Assembly (NCBI GenBank): GCA_947476485.1
Contig: CANJQU010000045.1
Span: 1-32,911, forward strand
Direction: 5' to 3'
Length of the DNA stretch: 32,911 nucleotides
Origin: Chitinophagaceae bacterium
GTDB taxonomy: Bacteria; Bacteroidota; Bacteroidia; Chitinophagales; Chitinophagaceae
Under the pieces are notes generated by a model. The model did not search any database. It saw nothing but the letters and a program-made list of their open reading frames with translations, and was not told where the DNA came from. Below are positions 16,404 through 25,047 of this stretch, piece by piece. The translations under genes and the position numbers were made by a program. Each line of letters begins with the position of its first letter. Position 1 is the stretch's first letter.

Positions 16404-17378
16404 ATGCGCGAAGGCCAGTTTATTAAACAAAATATTGAGCGCTGGGAAAATTTCCAGCAACCCACGGAAGACCCTGATGAAGTGGCAAAAAGATTCACCT
16501 ACCTCGTAGATGATCTGTCTTATGCGAAAACTTTTTTTCCATTCGGTAACACTTCGCGCTATATCAATGGTCTTGCCGCCAATATTTACCTGTCTATCTA
16601 TAAAAACAAGAAAGAAAAGAAACACCGGCTCATCACATTCTGGACCACTGAATTGCCCCTGGTGATCAGGAAAAGACACAAGCTGCTGTTATTTACTTTT
16701 CTCTTTTTTCTTGCGTTTGTAGCCATCGGTGTATTCTCGGCATATAATGACCCCACATTCGTCAGGTCTATCCTTGGAGACAAGTATGTAGACATGACCG
16801 AGCGCAACATAGCAAATGGCGATCCGTTTGGTGTATATAAAAACGGCAATGAGCTGTCGATGTTCTTATACATAGCGTTCAATAATATCCGGGTGGCATT
16901 CCTGGTTTATTCAATGGGGATCTTTGCTGGCGTAGGCACACTATATTTTTTGTTTACCAATGGGCTTATGGTGGGCGTGTTTGAGTTTATGTTCTTTCAT
17001 CACAATATGGGTTTCAAGTCGTTGCTGGTGATCATGGTCCATGGCACGCTCGAACTGTCCGCGATCGTGATAGCGGGCTATGCAGGGCTTACAATTGGTA
17101 ACGCTATATTATTTCCCGGCACCTACACGCGGGTTCAATCGCTCAAATCAGCGGCAAAAGACAGCGTAAAAATAATTGTGAGCCTTGTGCCTATATTCAT
17201 TGTTGCCGCTTTCTTCGAGGGCTTTGTGACACGCCACACGGGCATGCCGCTCTGGCTCAGCCTCTCCATACTTCTTTCTTCAGCAAGCTTTATAGCCTGG
17301 TATTTTGTCTTCTACCCCATCAGAGTTAGCAGGAGAATGGATAAGGGTATGTTCAACTCAGAAAAAGGTATCAGCTAA
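16404..17378 (+). CDS. SpoIIM-like (DUF95) membrane protein
   Basis: A 324-residue protein of the stage II sporulation protein M family (PF01944), here in a non-sporulating lineage. A soluble N-terminus (1-90) is followed by about five transmembrane segments (near 94-114, 160-185, 205-235, 256-277 and 282-304). The conserved patch HGTLELSAIVIAGYAGL (213-229) marks the family. In Bacteroidota this gene typically opens a block with DUF4129, DUF4350, MoxR and DUF58 genes, as here. An RDD-domain gene that often accompanies the block is absent from this window. Its role is not established; a membrane-complex assembly role is inferred from the MoxR/DUF58 partners. The DUF4129 gene follows after 14 bases. 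Confidence 0.85.
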   Translation: MREGQFIKQNIERWENFQQPTEDPDEVAKRFTYLVDDLSYAKTFFPFGNTSRYINGLAANIYLSIYKNKKEKKHRLITFWTTELPLVIRKRHKLLLFTFLFFLAFVAIGVFSAYNDPTFVRSILGDKYVDMTERNIANGDPFGVYKNGNELSMFLYIAFNNIRVAFLVYSMGIFAGVGTLYFLFTNGLMVGVFEFMFFHHNMGFKSLLVIMVHGTLELSAIVIAGYAGLTIGNAILFPGTYTRVQSLKSAAKDSVKIIVSLVPIFIVAAFFEGFVTRHTGMPLWLSLSILLSSASFIAWYFVFYPIRVSRRMDKGMFNSEKGIS

Positions 17379-17392
17379 AAGATAAAAACGTC

Positions 17393-18088
17393 ATGCACCT
17401 GTTTTCGAAAAAGAGCTACATACCTGTATTTTGTTTATTGTTCGCACTGTTTATTTGTGCTGGTATCGCCTCCCAGGCCACCGAACGGATTGCTCCCACC
17501 GATTGGCAACAGCTTACCAATGACAAGGCATTCAGCTATAAGGATGACAAGGAAATCGTAAAACCCAATCAGCCTACGCAGGATCTCAGCATGCTGACCC
17601 GGATCTTCATGGCGATATACAATTTTTTCGCCTCTGCCTATTATCTGATATGGGCCATCATTATTGCGATCGTCATTTACGTCCTATATCGGACATTCGC
17701 AAACAACGGCAGCTTCATGTTCCATAAGAATAAAAAAATGATGGGAGACAGCGACCCTGCCGTGAATGACCAGGAAGATATTGCGACAACGAACTGGGAA
17801 ACATTGTTACAGCAGGCACTAAACAACAACGAGCTGAGACTGGCGGTAAGATACCGGTATATGTGGCTGCTCCAATTACTTCAACATCAAGGACTGATCC
17901 AATACCGGAATGACAAAACCAACTACGAATATTACACAGAACTGAACGACACATCCTATAAGCAGCCGTTCAAACAATTGTCACGCCAGTATGAGTATGT
18001 ATGGTATGGACATTTTGCGTTGCCCGCTGCTACCTACAAAGAATACGGCGACCTGTTCAATAACCTGCGAAAACAACTTGGCGCATGA
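17393..18088 (+). CDS. DUF4129 domain membrane protein
   Basis: A 231-residue protein with a signal-like first hydrophobic segment (about 8-28) and one transmembrane helix (about 80-100). A C-terminal cytoplasmic DUF4129 domain (about 145-215) is recognisable by LAVRYRYMWLLQLL, the KTNYEYYTEL segment and RQYEYVWYGHF. The domain has no known reaction and occurs next to MoxR/DUF58 genes or fused to transglutaminase-like proteins. Its stop overlaps the start of the next gene by four bases (ATGA, 18085-18088), indicating coupled translation. Confidence 0.82.
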   Translation: MHLFSKKSYIPVFCLLFALFICAGIASQATERIAPTDWQQLTNDKAFSYKDDKEIVKPNQPTQDLSMLTRIFMAIYNFFASAYYLIWAIIIAIVIYVLYRTFANNGSFMFHKNKKMMGDSDPAVNDQEDIATTNWETLLQQALNNNELRLAVRYRYMWLLQLLQHQGLIQYRNDKTNYEYYTELNDTSYKQPFKQLSRQYEYVWYGHFALPAATYKEYGDLFNNLRKQLGA

Positions 18089-19362
18089 ACAGGAAACATA
18101 TTTTATATATCGCAGTCATATTGGTTACTCTATGTGGATGTGGCAAAGATCAGGCAGCGCGCGAACGAGAAAAATGGCGTATTTCACTTGAACCTGATGA
18201 TAAGCGACCATATGGCACATGGCTGTTTGCCAATTCGATGAAGTACTTTTTTCCGGCCGCAGCCATGGAACGATTGTCGCCCGGGTTTCGGTATGACAAC
18301 ATGGACAACAAAATGAAGGGCTATAACAATGGTTGCTCGCTCATCATACTTAGCGGCCTTGATTTTAGAGTATCCGACGAAGAGTGGTACAACCTAAAGC
18401 AGTTTGTGAGTAACGGTAATGAACTCGTTATCTTTTGCAGTATCCTTGATGAAAAAATAGAAAAAGATCTTTCTTGCAATAAAGACCCGGGCGAAGAAGA
18501 ACAATCAATGACCTTCAACCAACAGCTTGACCTGCATAATCTCAACGTACTAAGCCTTGGAGGCATTTCCGGAAAAAGATATGGATATGAAGGCCGATCT
18601 ATAAAAGGTCATTTTTCGGTTGAAATAGATACTGTAAATACCATCTCAAAAAATGACACAAGCGACGACGATAGCTATGATGAAACAAATATCTATGCGC
18701 CGGATACCCTGGGATATGCAAATGAGCGACCAGATATACTTAGGTATCGTGTAGGCGATGGGCACATCACGCTCCATGCAGCGCCATTGGTGACCAGCAA
18801 CTATTTCCTATTGCAATCGGGCAATATAGACTATCTCACTGGCGTGTTGCGAACCCTGCCAGAAAATATAAACAAGGTCTATACACATAGCTACTACAAA
18901 CGGAGCGGATCAGGATCAGGGCTGTCTGTGCTGTGGAAATACCCGGCTACAAAATGGGCTTTGCTGCTAGGGCTTTTCATTCTCCTTGTTTATGTCTTTT
19001 TTGAAGGAAAGAGGAAACAGCGGATAATACCAATAGTAGCCCCGTTAAAAAACGATTCAGTTTCTTTCGTAGAAACTGTTGGCAGACTTTATTACAACAA
19101 GGGCAATCATACCAATCTTGCGGACAAAATGCTGCAGCAGTTCCTGGAATGGGTGCGAATGAATTACTACCTTAATACTAACCTGCTCAATGAGCATTTC
19201 ACCCAGCAACTTACCATCAAGTCAGGACAATCTGAAAACACAGTTCGCGAGTTGATGGATATGATCCACGAAATAAGATTACGGTCAGTAAAAATAGATG
19301 ACCCTTATCTTTACAAACTTTACAATACTATTCATCAATTTTATAAAAACGACCGCATATAA
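18085..19362 (+). CDS. DUF4350 domain lipoprotein-like membrane protein
   Basis: A 425-residue protein with a probable lipoprotein signal (VTLCGC, Cys19). An extracytoplasmic DUF4350 region (about 40-280) has the pattern PYGTWLFANSMKYFFP and the strand-loop CSLIILSGLDF, as in GATase-like domains of this family. A transmembrane helix follows (about 290-307), then a cytoplasmic C-terminal domain (310-425). A lipid anchor together with an internal helix is odd; the N-terminus may instead be an uncleaved anchor. Function is unknown. The TAA stop overlaps the MoxR start by one base (TAATG). Confidence 0.78.
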   Translation: MNRKHILYIAVILVTLCGCGKDQAAREREKWRISLEPDDKRPYGTWLFANSMKYFFPAAAMERLSPGFRYDNMDNKMKGYNNGCSLIILSGLDFRVSDEEWYNLKQFVSNGNELVIFCSILDEKIEKDLSCNKDPGEEEQSMTFNQQLDLHNLNVLSLGGISGKRYGYEGRSIKGHFSVEIDTVNTISKNDTSDDDSYDETNIYAPDTLGYANERPDILRYRVGDGHITLHAAPLVTSNYFLLQSGNIDYLTGVLRTLPENINKVYTHSYYKRSGSGSGLSVLWKYPATKWALLLGLFILLVYVFFEGKRKQRIIPIVAPLKNDSVSFVETVGRLYYNKGNHTNLADKMLQQFLEWVRMNYYLNTNLLNEHFTQQLTIKSGQSENTVRELMDMIHEIRLRSVKIDDPYLYKLYNTIHQFYKNDRI

Positions 19363-20360
19363 TGGAATCTACAGAACAGGGGCACATTCCTCAAAATGAT
19401 ATACCCCGGAATGACAGCAACGCCCTATCTACGCTGGTTGAGCAGGTTCAGGAACGTATTCACGAAGTGATCGTAGGTCAGAATGGGATGATAGATCAAC
19501 TGCTGGCCGGGTTGCTGGCAGATGGGCATCTATTGATAGAAGGCGTGCCGGGAGTAGCCAAAACGCTCACTGCCAAACTGCTTGCCAAGCTTATTAACAC
19601 AAGATTTTCGCGCATACAGTTCACACCGGACCTTATGCCAAGCGATGTGCTTGGAACCAGCGTTTTCAACCCGCAGACATCGACCTTCCAGTTCAAAGCC
19701 GGCCCTATCTTCAGCAACATAGTGCTCATTGACGAGATCAATCGTGCCCCGGCAAAGACGCAAGCGGCACTGTTTGAAGTAATGGAAGAGCGGCAGGTAA
19801 CTGTGGATGGACTGACCCATAAAATGCAGGCTCCATTTATGGTAATAGCCACGCAAAACCCCATAGAGCATGAAGGCACCTACCGGCTGCCAGAGGCCCA
19901 GCTAGACCGCTTCCTGATGAAGGTGACGGTCGGGTATCCATCTCTCGAAGAAGAAATAAAAATACTTGAACGTCACAACCAGCAGGCCATAACAGAGCTA
20001 TTGACTAATATGCAGCCGATAATCACTCCGGAAATATTACTCAATGCCCGCATGCAGGTTAGAGAAACACACATAGAACCAAAATTATTGGAGTTTGTAG
20101 CAAAAATAGTTTGGGAGACACGTAATAACCGCTCACTCTACCTGGGCGCGTCTCCGCGTGCATCCATCGCTATGCTACAAATAGCTAAGGCATACAGCGT
20201 ACTGCGCGGCAGAAATTTCGTGATACCGGAAGATATACTGCAAGCAGCGCCGGCAGTACTTCGCCACCGCATTGGCCTGACGCCCGAGCGGGAAATGGAA
20301 GGATCAACAACTGACGATGTTATTAAAGAGATCATAGCAAAAATGGAGATACCGAGGTAA
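19362..20360 (+). CDS. MoxR-family AAA+ ATPase
   Basis: A 332-residue cytoplasmic AAA+ chaperone-like ATPase. Walker A is GVPGVAKT (61-68), Walker B is VLIDE (121-125) followed by the family-typical INRAPAKTQAALFEVMEER, and sensor 1 is N166 in ATQNP. The EGTYRLPEAQLDRF segment (171-184) is also characteristic. MoxR proteins activate or assemble partner complexes and usually act with DUF58/vWA proteins, the product of the next gene. It is the fourth gene of the SpoIIM-DUF58 run. An interspersed palindrome separates it from DUF58. Confidence 0.95.
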   Translation: MESTEQGHIPQNDIPRNDSNALSTLVEQVQERIHEVIVGQNGMIDQLLAGLLADGHLLIEGVPGVAKTLTAKLLAKLINTRFSRIQFTPDLMPSDVLGTSVFNPQTSTFQFKAGPIFSNIVLIDEINRAPAKTQAALFEVMEERQVTVDGLTHKMQAPFMVIATQNPIEHEGTYRLPEAQLDRFLMKVTVGYPSLEEEIKILERHNQQAITELLTNMQPIITPEILLNARMQVRETHIEPKLLEFVAKIVWETRNNRSLYLGASPRASIAMLQIAKAYSVLRGRNFVIPEDILQAAPAVLRHRIGLTPEREMEGSTTDDVIKEIIAKMEIPR

Positions 20361-20382
20361 CCCCCTGTCCCCCTAAAGGGGG
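20361..20382. repeat. CCCCTAAAGGGG palindromic element, copy 2
   Basis: CCCCCTGT followed by CCCCCTAAAGGGGG (20369-20382) starts directly after the MoxR stop codon. It matches copy 1 at about 15033-15050 in its double C-run and TAAA centre. It lies inside an otherwise tightly packed operon, in the only long spacer (89 bases). Confidence 0.7.
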
Positions 20383-20449
20383 AACCATAAATCGGCGATA
20401 GTGCACTTCTGAGCACCAGGGAAGATGAACAACACATTGATAGCTACCA

Positions 20450-21787
20450 ATGAATAAAAAAGGATACATAGCATCACTTTTTTTCAGCAAGAGATGGTTT
20501 CTCCTGCTGGGAGCGTGTGTCATTTTATTTTTCGTCTCTTTCTTTGTCGAATTCCTTTTTCAGCCGGTAGTAGCGATCACGCTCGCCATCCTTCTGCTTT
20601 CGGTAGCAGAATACGTGTTGCTGTTCTTTTCCAGAGGTGAGATAAAGGCGATGCGTATAATGCCGGCGCGGTTCAGCATTGGTGATGAAAATCTTGTAAA
20701 AATATCCATAAACAATTCATTCCCATTCCGGGTAACTGCTATGCTGATAGATGAGTTGCCGTTTCAATTCCAGGAGCGGAATTTCAATAAGTACATAACA
20801 ATTGGCTACAAATCAGATGGCAGCGTGAGCTATACCCTCAAACCACTTTCGCGTGGAGAATATAGTTTTGGGCATGTGGTATTGTTCGCATCAAGCCCAA
20901 TTGGCCTGGTCCGAAGGCGCCTTAGGATCGCGGAACCCACCGTGGTAAAAGTGTACCCCGCCTACCAGCAATTGAGAAAATACCAGTTAATGGCCATTAG
21001 CGATATAACACTTACAGGTGTTAAGAAGGTTCGCAGGCTGGGTCACAGTCTTGAGTTTGAAAAAATAAAGGACTATGTGCAGGGAGATGATGTCCGCACC
21101 ATAAACTGGAAGGCAACTGCCAGAAGCAGCAACCTGATGGTAAACACCTATACCGACGCACGCCAGCAACAGATCTACTGCCTTGTAGACAAGGGCCGCA
21201 ACATGAAGATGCCGTTCGAAGGTATGACCCTCCTGGACCATTCCATAAATGCATGCCTGGCCCTGCTGAATGTTGCACTGATGAAACAAGACAAAGCTGG
21301 GCTGATAACATTCTCGGACAAAATAAATGATATAGTAGCCGCAGACCGGCGCAATGACCAGTTGCACCGGCTGATCGAGACACTATACAAGCAGCAGACC
21401 CAATTCAAAGAAAGCGACTACGAAGCCGTTTGGACCACGATCCATCGCCGCATCACCCAACGCAGCCTCGTATTGCTGTTCACCAATTTTGAAACACACT
21501 CGTCCCTTGAACGGCAATTACCCTTTCTTAAGAAAATAGCTCACCGACATCTCGTTTGTGTGATCTTTTTCCAAAACACTTTGCTTAAAGAGATCCATGA
21601 AACCAACCCGGACAGCATAGAAGGCATCTATATAAAAACGATTGCCGATCAATTCGACCTTGAAAAAAGACTTATCGTAAAGGAGCTGCGCATGCATGGC
21701 ATACTTTCCATCCTCACTACCCCGCAACGGCTCACTGTTGATGTCATCAATAAGTACCTGGAATTAAAGGCCCGCCAGATGGTGTAA
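20450..21787 (+). CDS. DUF58 / vWA-like protein, MoxR partner
   Basis: A 445-residue protein. Two transmembrane helices lie near the N-terminus (about 15-35 and 40-60), followed by a beta-rich region (about 65-170). The DUF58 signature EFEKIKDYVQGDDVRTINW, at 202-220, is a near-perfect family match. A vWA-like domain follows, with a MIDAS-type start LVDKGRNM (Asp247) replacing the more usual DxSxS. In the family DUF58 proteins work with MoxR ATPases; the target here is unknown. The last gene of the run, it is separated from MoxR by 89 bases that include a palindromic repeat; co-transcription is still likely. No clear terminator follows. Confidence 0.92.
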   Translation: MNKKGYIASLFFSKRWFLLLGACVILFFVSFFVEFLFQPVVAITLAILLLSVAEYVLLFFSRGEIKAMRIMPARFSIGDENLVKISINNSFPFRVTAMLIDELPFQFQERNFNKYITIGYKSDGSVSYTLKPLSRGEYSFGHVVLFASSPIGLVRRRLRIAEPTVVKVYPAYQQLRKYQLMAISDITLTGVKKVRRLGHSLEFEKIKDYVQGDDVRTINWKATARSSNLMVNTYTDARQQQIYCLVDKGRNMKMPFEGMTLLDHSINACLALLNVALMKQDKAGLITFSDKINDIVAADRRNDQLHRLIETLYKQQTQFKESDYEAVWTTIHRRITQRSLVLLFTNFETHSSLERQLPFLKKIAHRHLVCVIFFQNTLLKEIHETNPDSIEGIYIKTIADQFDLEKRLIVKELRMHGILSILTTPQRLTVDVINKYLELKARQMV

Positions 21788-21839
21788 CCCGGATGCCTTC
21801 CAGGAAACAGCTAAGTGATGCTATTTAAACGCTGTTATT

Positions 21840-21869
21840 TTTGAATGCAGGCTTTTTCATGTAATTTTC
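21840..21869 (+). promoter_or_regulatory. promoter (TTTG, 18 nt, TAATTTTC)
   Basis: TTTG at 21840-21843 and TAATTTTC at 21862-21869 (seven of eight positions of TAnnTTTG counting the free bases) are 18 bases apart. They predict a start of transcription near 21876 and an ATG at 21888. The same -7 box and spacing recur at 32753-32783. Confidence 0.5.
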
Positions 21870-21887
21870 AGCGCGAAACACAAGTAA

Positions 21888-23336
21888 ATGACATTTATCG
21901 GGAAACATTACAAACTGATTCTACTATCTATTCCTTTTATAAGCCTGGCGTTACACTTCCATATTTTTAATACTGATCTATTCGGGTATCACGTATGGCG
22001 GCAAACTGAGACTCAAACTGTAATAAACAATTTCTATCGGGAGGATCTCAACATTCTCAATCCACGCATCAATGAATATCCGGATACTGACCGGCTGCAT
22101 AGAATGGAATTCCCTTTAATGCAATGGGTATTTGCTTTGTTTTACAAATGCTTCGGACCGCATATCGCAATCTCCCGGATACTCACTTTTATTATTGGGT
22201 TATTCTCGGTTTATGGCATGTTTTATTTTTGCGATTCAATATTTAATAACAAGGTTATTTCGACAATTTGTGCATGGTGTTTTAATTTTTCTCCTGTATT
22301 CTACTATTACACCGTAAACCCACTGCCGGATAATATGGCGCTTTGCTGTGGAATATGGAGCCTGGGCTTCTTTTACAGATACATTAATACGCTAAAAATA
22401 AATTGTGTGGTTTGGAGCGCGGTTTTTTTGTGTCTTTCGGTAATGGCAAAATTGCCTTTTATCCTCTACGGTGTTTTTATTTTTGCCTTCGTTCTGCTTG
22501 TACTAAAAAGAAAGGAATACACCACAAGAAAAATATTGCCAATATTATTTATTTACATTGCCGGTATTACGCCAGCACTTGCGTGGTATCTAGCCGTAAT
22601 ACCGCACTGGGTTATAGGTGCTGTTTATGGAGTTTTCAATCAGAAATTAAATCACCCTGACCTTGTAAATGTCCTCGTAAGAACGATCATTTCGATCCTT
22701 CCGGAATTGATCATTAATTACGGATCGGTGCTGTTCTTTCTTTCCGGATTTTATTTTATGTTCAGGAATGGACTTCACCGAAAGCCTCGTTTTTTTATCT
22801 TCTGTTCACTGGGCGTAACATTGATATGCTACTTCCTCTACGAAATGAACATTATCGATGTTGTACATGATTATTACCTGTTCCCGTTTTTACCTTTAAT
22901 TTTTTTATTAGTGGCATACGGAGCATATTCTCTAATGTCTTTAAAAGGAAAGTTTGTTCGAATTCTAGCCATGGTTTGTCTCGCAATTCTTCCGATAACT
23001 GCATTCCTGCGTGCCGACACGCGTTGGGATTATGACCTTCCGGGGTTTAATCCTGTTTATATTAAATACAAAGAAGAATTGCGGAAGCTTACTCCACCAG
23101 ACGCCTATTGTGTAACCGGCTACGATGATTCTCACTACATCTTGCTTTATTATATTGACCGAAAAGGGTGGGCTTTTGACAAAAGCTGGTGGGATGAAAA
23201 GATGCTCTCCTTTTACATTAGTAAGGGAGCCCGGTACATCTTTTTGGACGAGCAAGTGGACACCGTTCCGATTAATAATCATTTGGCTGAAAAGATATTT
23301 GACAAAGAAAAACTACGGGTTTACAAATTAAAATAA
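21888..23336 (+). CDS. GT39-type (ArnT/PMT-like) membrane glycosyltransferase
   Basis: A 482-residue polytopic membrane protein of the GT-C fold. Such enzymes use polyprenyl-phosphate sugars to glycosylate proteins or lipids outside the inner membrane. After the first helix comes the loop motif WRQTET (37-42), where family members carry acidic catalytic residues. About ten more helices follow, then a C-terminal soluble domain (about 385-482). The acceptor is unknown. Codon use appears more AT-rich than in the DUF58 gene, hinting at different ancestry. The TAA stop overlaps the ATG of the next gene by one base, so the two are co-translated. Confidence 0.82.
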   Translation: MTFIGKHYKLILLSIPFISLALHFHIFNTDLFGYHVWRQTETQTVINNFYREDLNILNPRINEYPDTDRLHRMEFPLMQWVFALFYKCFGPHIAISRILTFIIGLFSVYGMFYFCDSIFNNKVISTICAWCFNFSPVFYYYTVNPLPDNMALCCGIWSLGFFYRYINTLKINCVVWSAVFLCLSVMAKLPFILYGVFIFAFVLLVLKRKEYTTRKILPILFIYIAGITPALAWYLAVIPHWVIGAVYGVFNQKLNHPDLVNVLVRTIISILPELIINYGSVLFFLSGFYFMFRNGLHRKPRFFIFCSLGVTLICYFLYEMNIIDVVHDYYLFPFLPLIFLLVAYGAYSLMSLKGKFVRILAMVCLAILPITAFLRADTRWDYDLPGFNPVYIKYKEELRKLTPPDAYCVTGYDDSHYILLYYIDRKGWAFDKSWWDEKMLSFYISKGARYIFLDEQVDTVPINNHLAEKIFDKEKLRVYKLK

Positions 23337-24316
23337 TGAAATTTGCATCCATGTTTAAATGCCTGGCCTATACATGTGTGGCCCTTTTTGTCTTGTATGC
23401 CCCTTCATGTAAGAAGGATGTTTTGCATTGGTCAAAAGTGCAAATGTTAAACAGCAATACAAATTCCCGATTAAACAGGGTCAGGTTCCTAAACGACAGT
23501 GTTTGCATTGTTGCAGGTGGCGTCAAATGGGCCAAATCAGAGATACTCAGGTCGACAGATGGCGGCTATAACTGGGGCAATATGTCTGACCCCAATGCGG
23601 AAAAAGGCATGTATGGTATCGGCACTTCGCCCAATGGCACGCTGTATTTATGTGGAGCCGATGGGGACGTGTTATATTCAAAAGATGCCGGCATCAACTG
23701 GGTCTTTAGACGGATACTCGACTGGAACCGTTATACATCTCTTACTTTCCCTACTGTCGACACCGGAATTTTTATCGCCTCTCTCGCACAGGACACCGGC
23801 TTTATTACTTTCGTCGATTCAAATTTCAATATTATTAACACCCGGAAATATGGTTTCGGGCTGAACGAGATATATATGACTAATCAGTCAACAGGATATG
23901 TAATTGGTTACGGTGTGGCTATGAAAACGGGCGATTGCGGTACCACATGGACTTTTCTTGACGTGGAAGGGGACAACTTTATGGCTATGGATATTCACGG
24001 CAACGAAATCTGGATGTGCGGATACAACGGCAGTGTTTATCACACCTCAGATGGTGGTAACAACTGGACCCGGTATCGCAATGGCAATGACATTACGCTC
24101 CCTCGCTACCGGCTGCTTAGTATTTTGTTTGTAGACGCTCTAAATGGCTGGGCCGTAGGAGAGGATGGAAAGATCATATATTCGGATGATGGCGGCAGGC
24201 ACTGGATGGAATATAAACGGTTTACTACAAACGCGCTGCGCAGTATAGTGTTATGCCCTAACAAAGATCTGCTTGTAGCCGGAGACGGAGGAACACTCTA
24301 TAGAATAACGCCCTAG
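23336..24316 (+). CDS. Ycf48/BNR-like beta-propeller lipoprotein
   Basis: A 326-residue protein with a lipoprotein signal (YAPSC, Cys25) and a beta-propeller built from Asp-box repeats. Five are visible: STDGGYNW, SKDAGINW, a degenerate TGDCGTTW, TSDGGNNW and SDDGGRHW. This pattern is shared by sialidase BNR repeats and the photosystem II assembly factor Ycf48; in a non-phototroph it means only a propeller fold, probably for binding at the envelope. No sialidase active-site set is apparent. It is translationally coupled to the upstream membrane glycosyltransferase, so it may act on or with its product (inference). Its stop shares three bases with that of convergent miaE (CTAG, 24313-24316). 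Confidence 0.8.
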   Translation: MKFASMFKCLAYTCVALFVLYAPSCKKDVLHWSKVQMLNSNTNSRLNRVRFLNDSVCIVAGGVKWAKSEILRSTDGGYNWGNMSDPNAEKGMYGIGTSPNGTLYLCGADGDVLYSKDAGINWVFRRILDWNRYTSLTFPTVDTGIFIASLAQDTGFITFVDSNFNIINTRKYGFGLNEIYMTNQSTGYVIGYGVAMKTGDCGTTWTFLDVEGDNFMAMDIHGNEIWMCGYNGSVYHTSDGGNNWTRYRNGNDITLPRYRLLSILFVDALNGWAVGEDGKIIYSDDGGRHWMEYKRFTTNALRSIVLCPNKDLLVAGDGGTLYRITP

Positions 24317-24915
24317 TGCATCCTGTCGCCCCGTGGTGTCAGCATTTGCAAAATATGCATTTCTACATCAAGCCACTGCTGCCAGGCTATACGCACTTTT
24401 TCTACGGGATAATATTGCTCTGCAAGATCGATGAATAAACGATAATGCCCCGCCTCAGACACCATGAATTTGTAATAGAAACTACGCAACGCCTCCTCTT
24501 CAAGATTTTCAGCGAGCAGCCGGAACCGCTCACAACTACGCGCTTCGATCAACGCGCAAAGCACTAGCTTGTGCAGTAGTTTTTCATCTGACGGTATATT
24601 TTTAGGCCCATGCTGCAGCAGCAGATTCACATATTCATCCTTTCGTTGACGGCCCAGGTTGTACCCCCGTTTTTTCATCTCAGCCCACACCATTCTGAAA
24701 TGCCCCCACTCCTCTGTAACGATGGGAGACAAAGCGTTTACCAATTCCACCCTGTCGGGATAGCCTTGTATCAATGTAATGCATTGCGTCGCAGCCTTCT
24801 GCTCGCAAAACGCATGGTCGGTGAGTATCTCTTCAAGCGATACGGATGCAAGATCTGCCCAGCGAGGGTCTGTGGGCATTTTTAAACCAAGTATGGAATT
24901 TTCAGATGTGCTCAT
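24313..24915 (-). CDS. miaE: tRNA-(ms2io6A) hydroxylase
   Basis: A 200-residue diiron monooxygenase that hydroxylates the isopentenyl group of modified adenosine 37 in tRNA. The four-helix ferritin-like iron site is complete: E38 in DHAFCEQKAA, E69 and H72 in EEWGH, E124 in LIEARS, and E154 and H157 in SEAGH. Length and motifs fit the family. The start at 24915 gives the usual N-terminus. It is monocistronic; it has no obvious terminator, and its stop codon overlaps that of the convergent lipoprotein gene. The spacer upstream (24916-25047) holds the terminator of the redoxin gene and no other gene. Confidence 0.92.
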   Translation of the reverse strand: MSTSENSILGLKMPTDPRWADLASVSLEEILTDHAFCEQKAATQCITLIQGYPDRVELVNALSPIVTEEWGHFRMVWAEMKKRGYNLGRQRKDEYVNLLLQHGPKNIPSDEKLLHKLVLCALIEARSCERFRLLAENLEEEALRSFYYKFMVSEAGHYRLFIDLAEQYYPVEKVRIAWQQWLDVEMHILQMLTPRGDRMH

Positions 24916-25000
24916 TCACTCAAAATTTAAATTCTTTTCTGCTCCCGCCCTCACTTAGACAGGACGCTATGTGCTGATGAAGCGACAATATAAATTTCAC

Positions 25001-25028
25001 AAAAAAAAGCCCCGGAACACCCAGGGCT
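25001..25028 (-). terminator. intrinsic terminator after the redoxin gene
   Basis: Read on the minus strand, AGCCCTGG pairs with CCGGGGCT (one G-U pair) around a 5-base loop, followed by eight T. It is a textbook terminator, 20 bases beyond the redoxin stop codon, and ends the long minus-strand gene run. Confidence 0.88.
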
Positions 25029-25047
25029 GAAATATTTCAAAACATTG

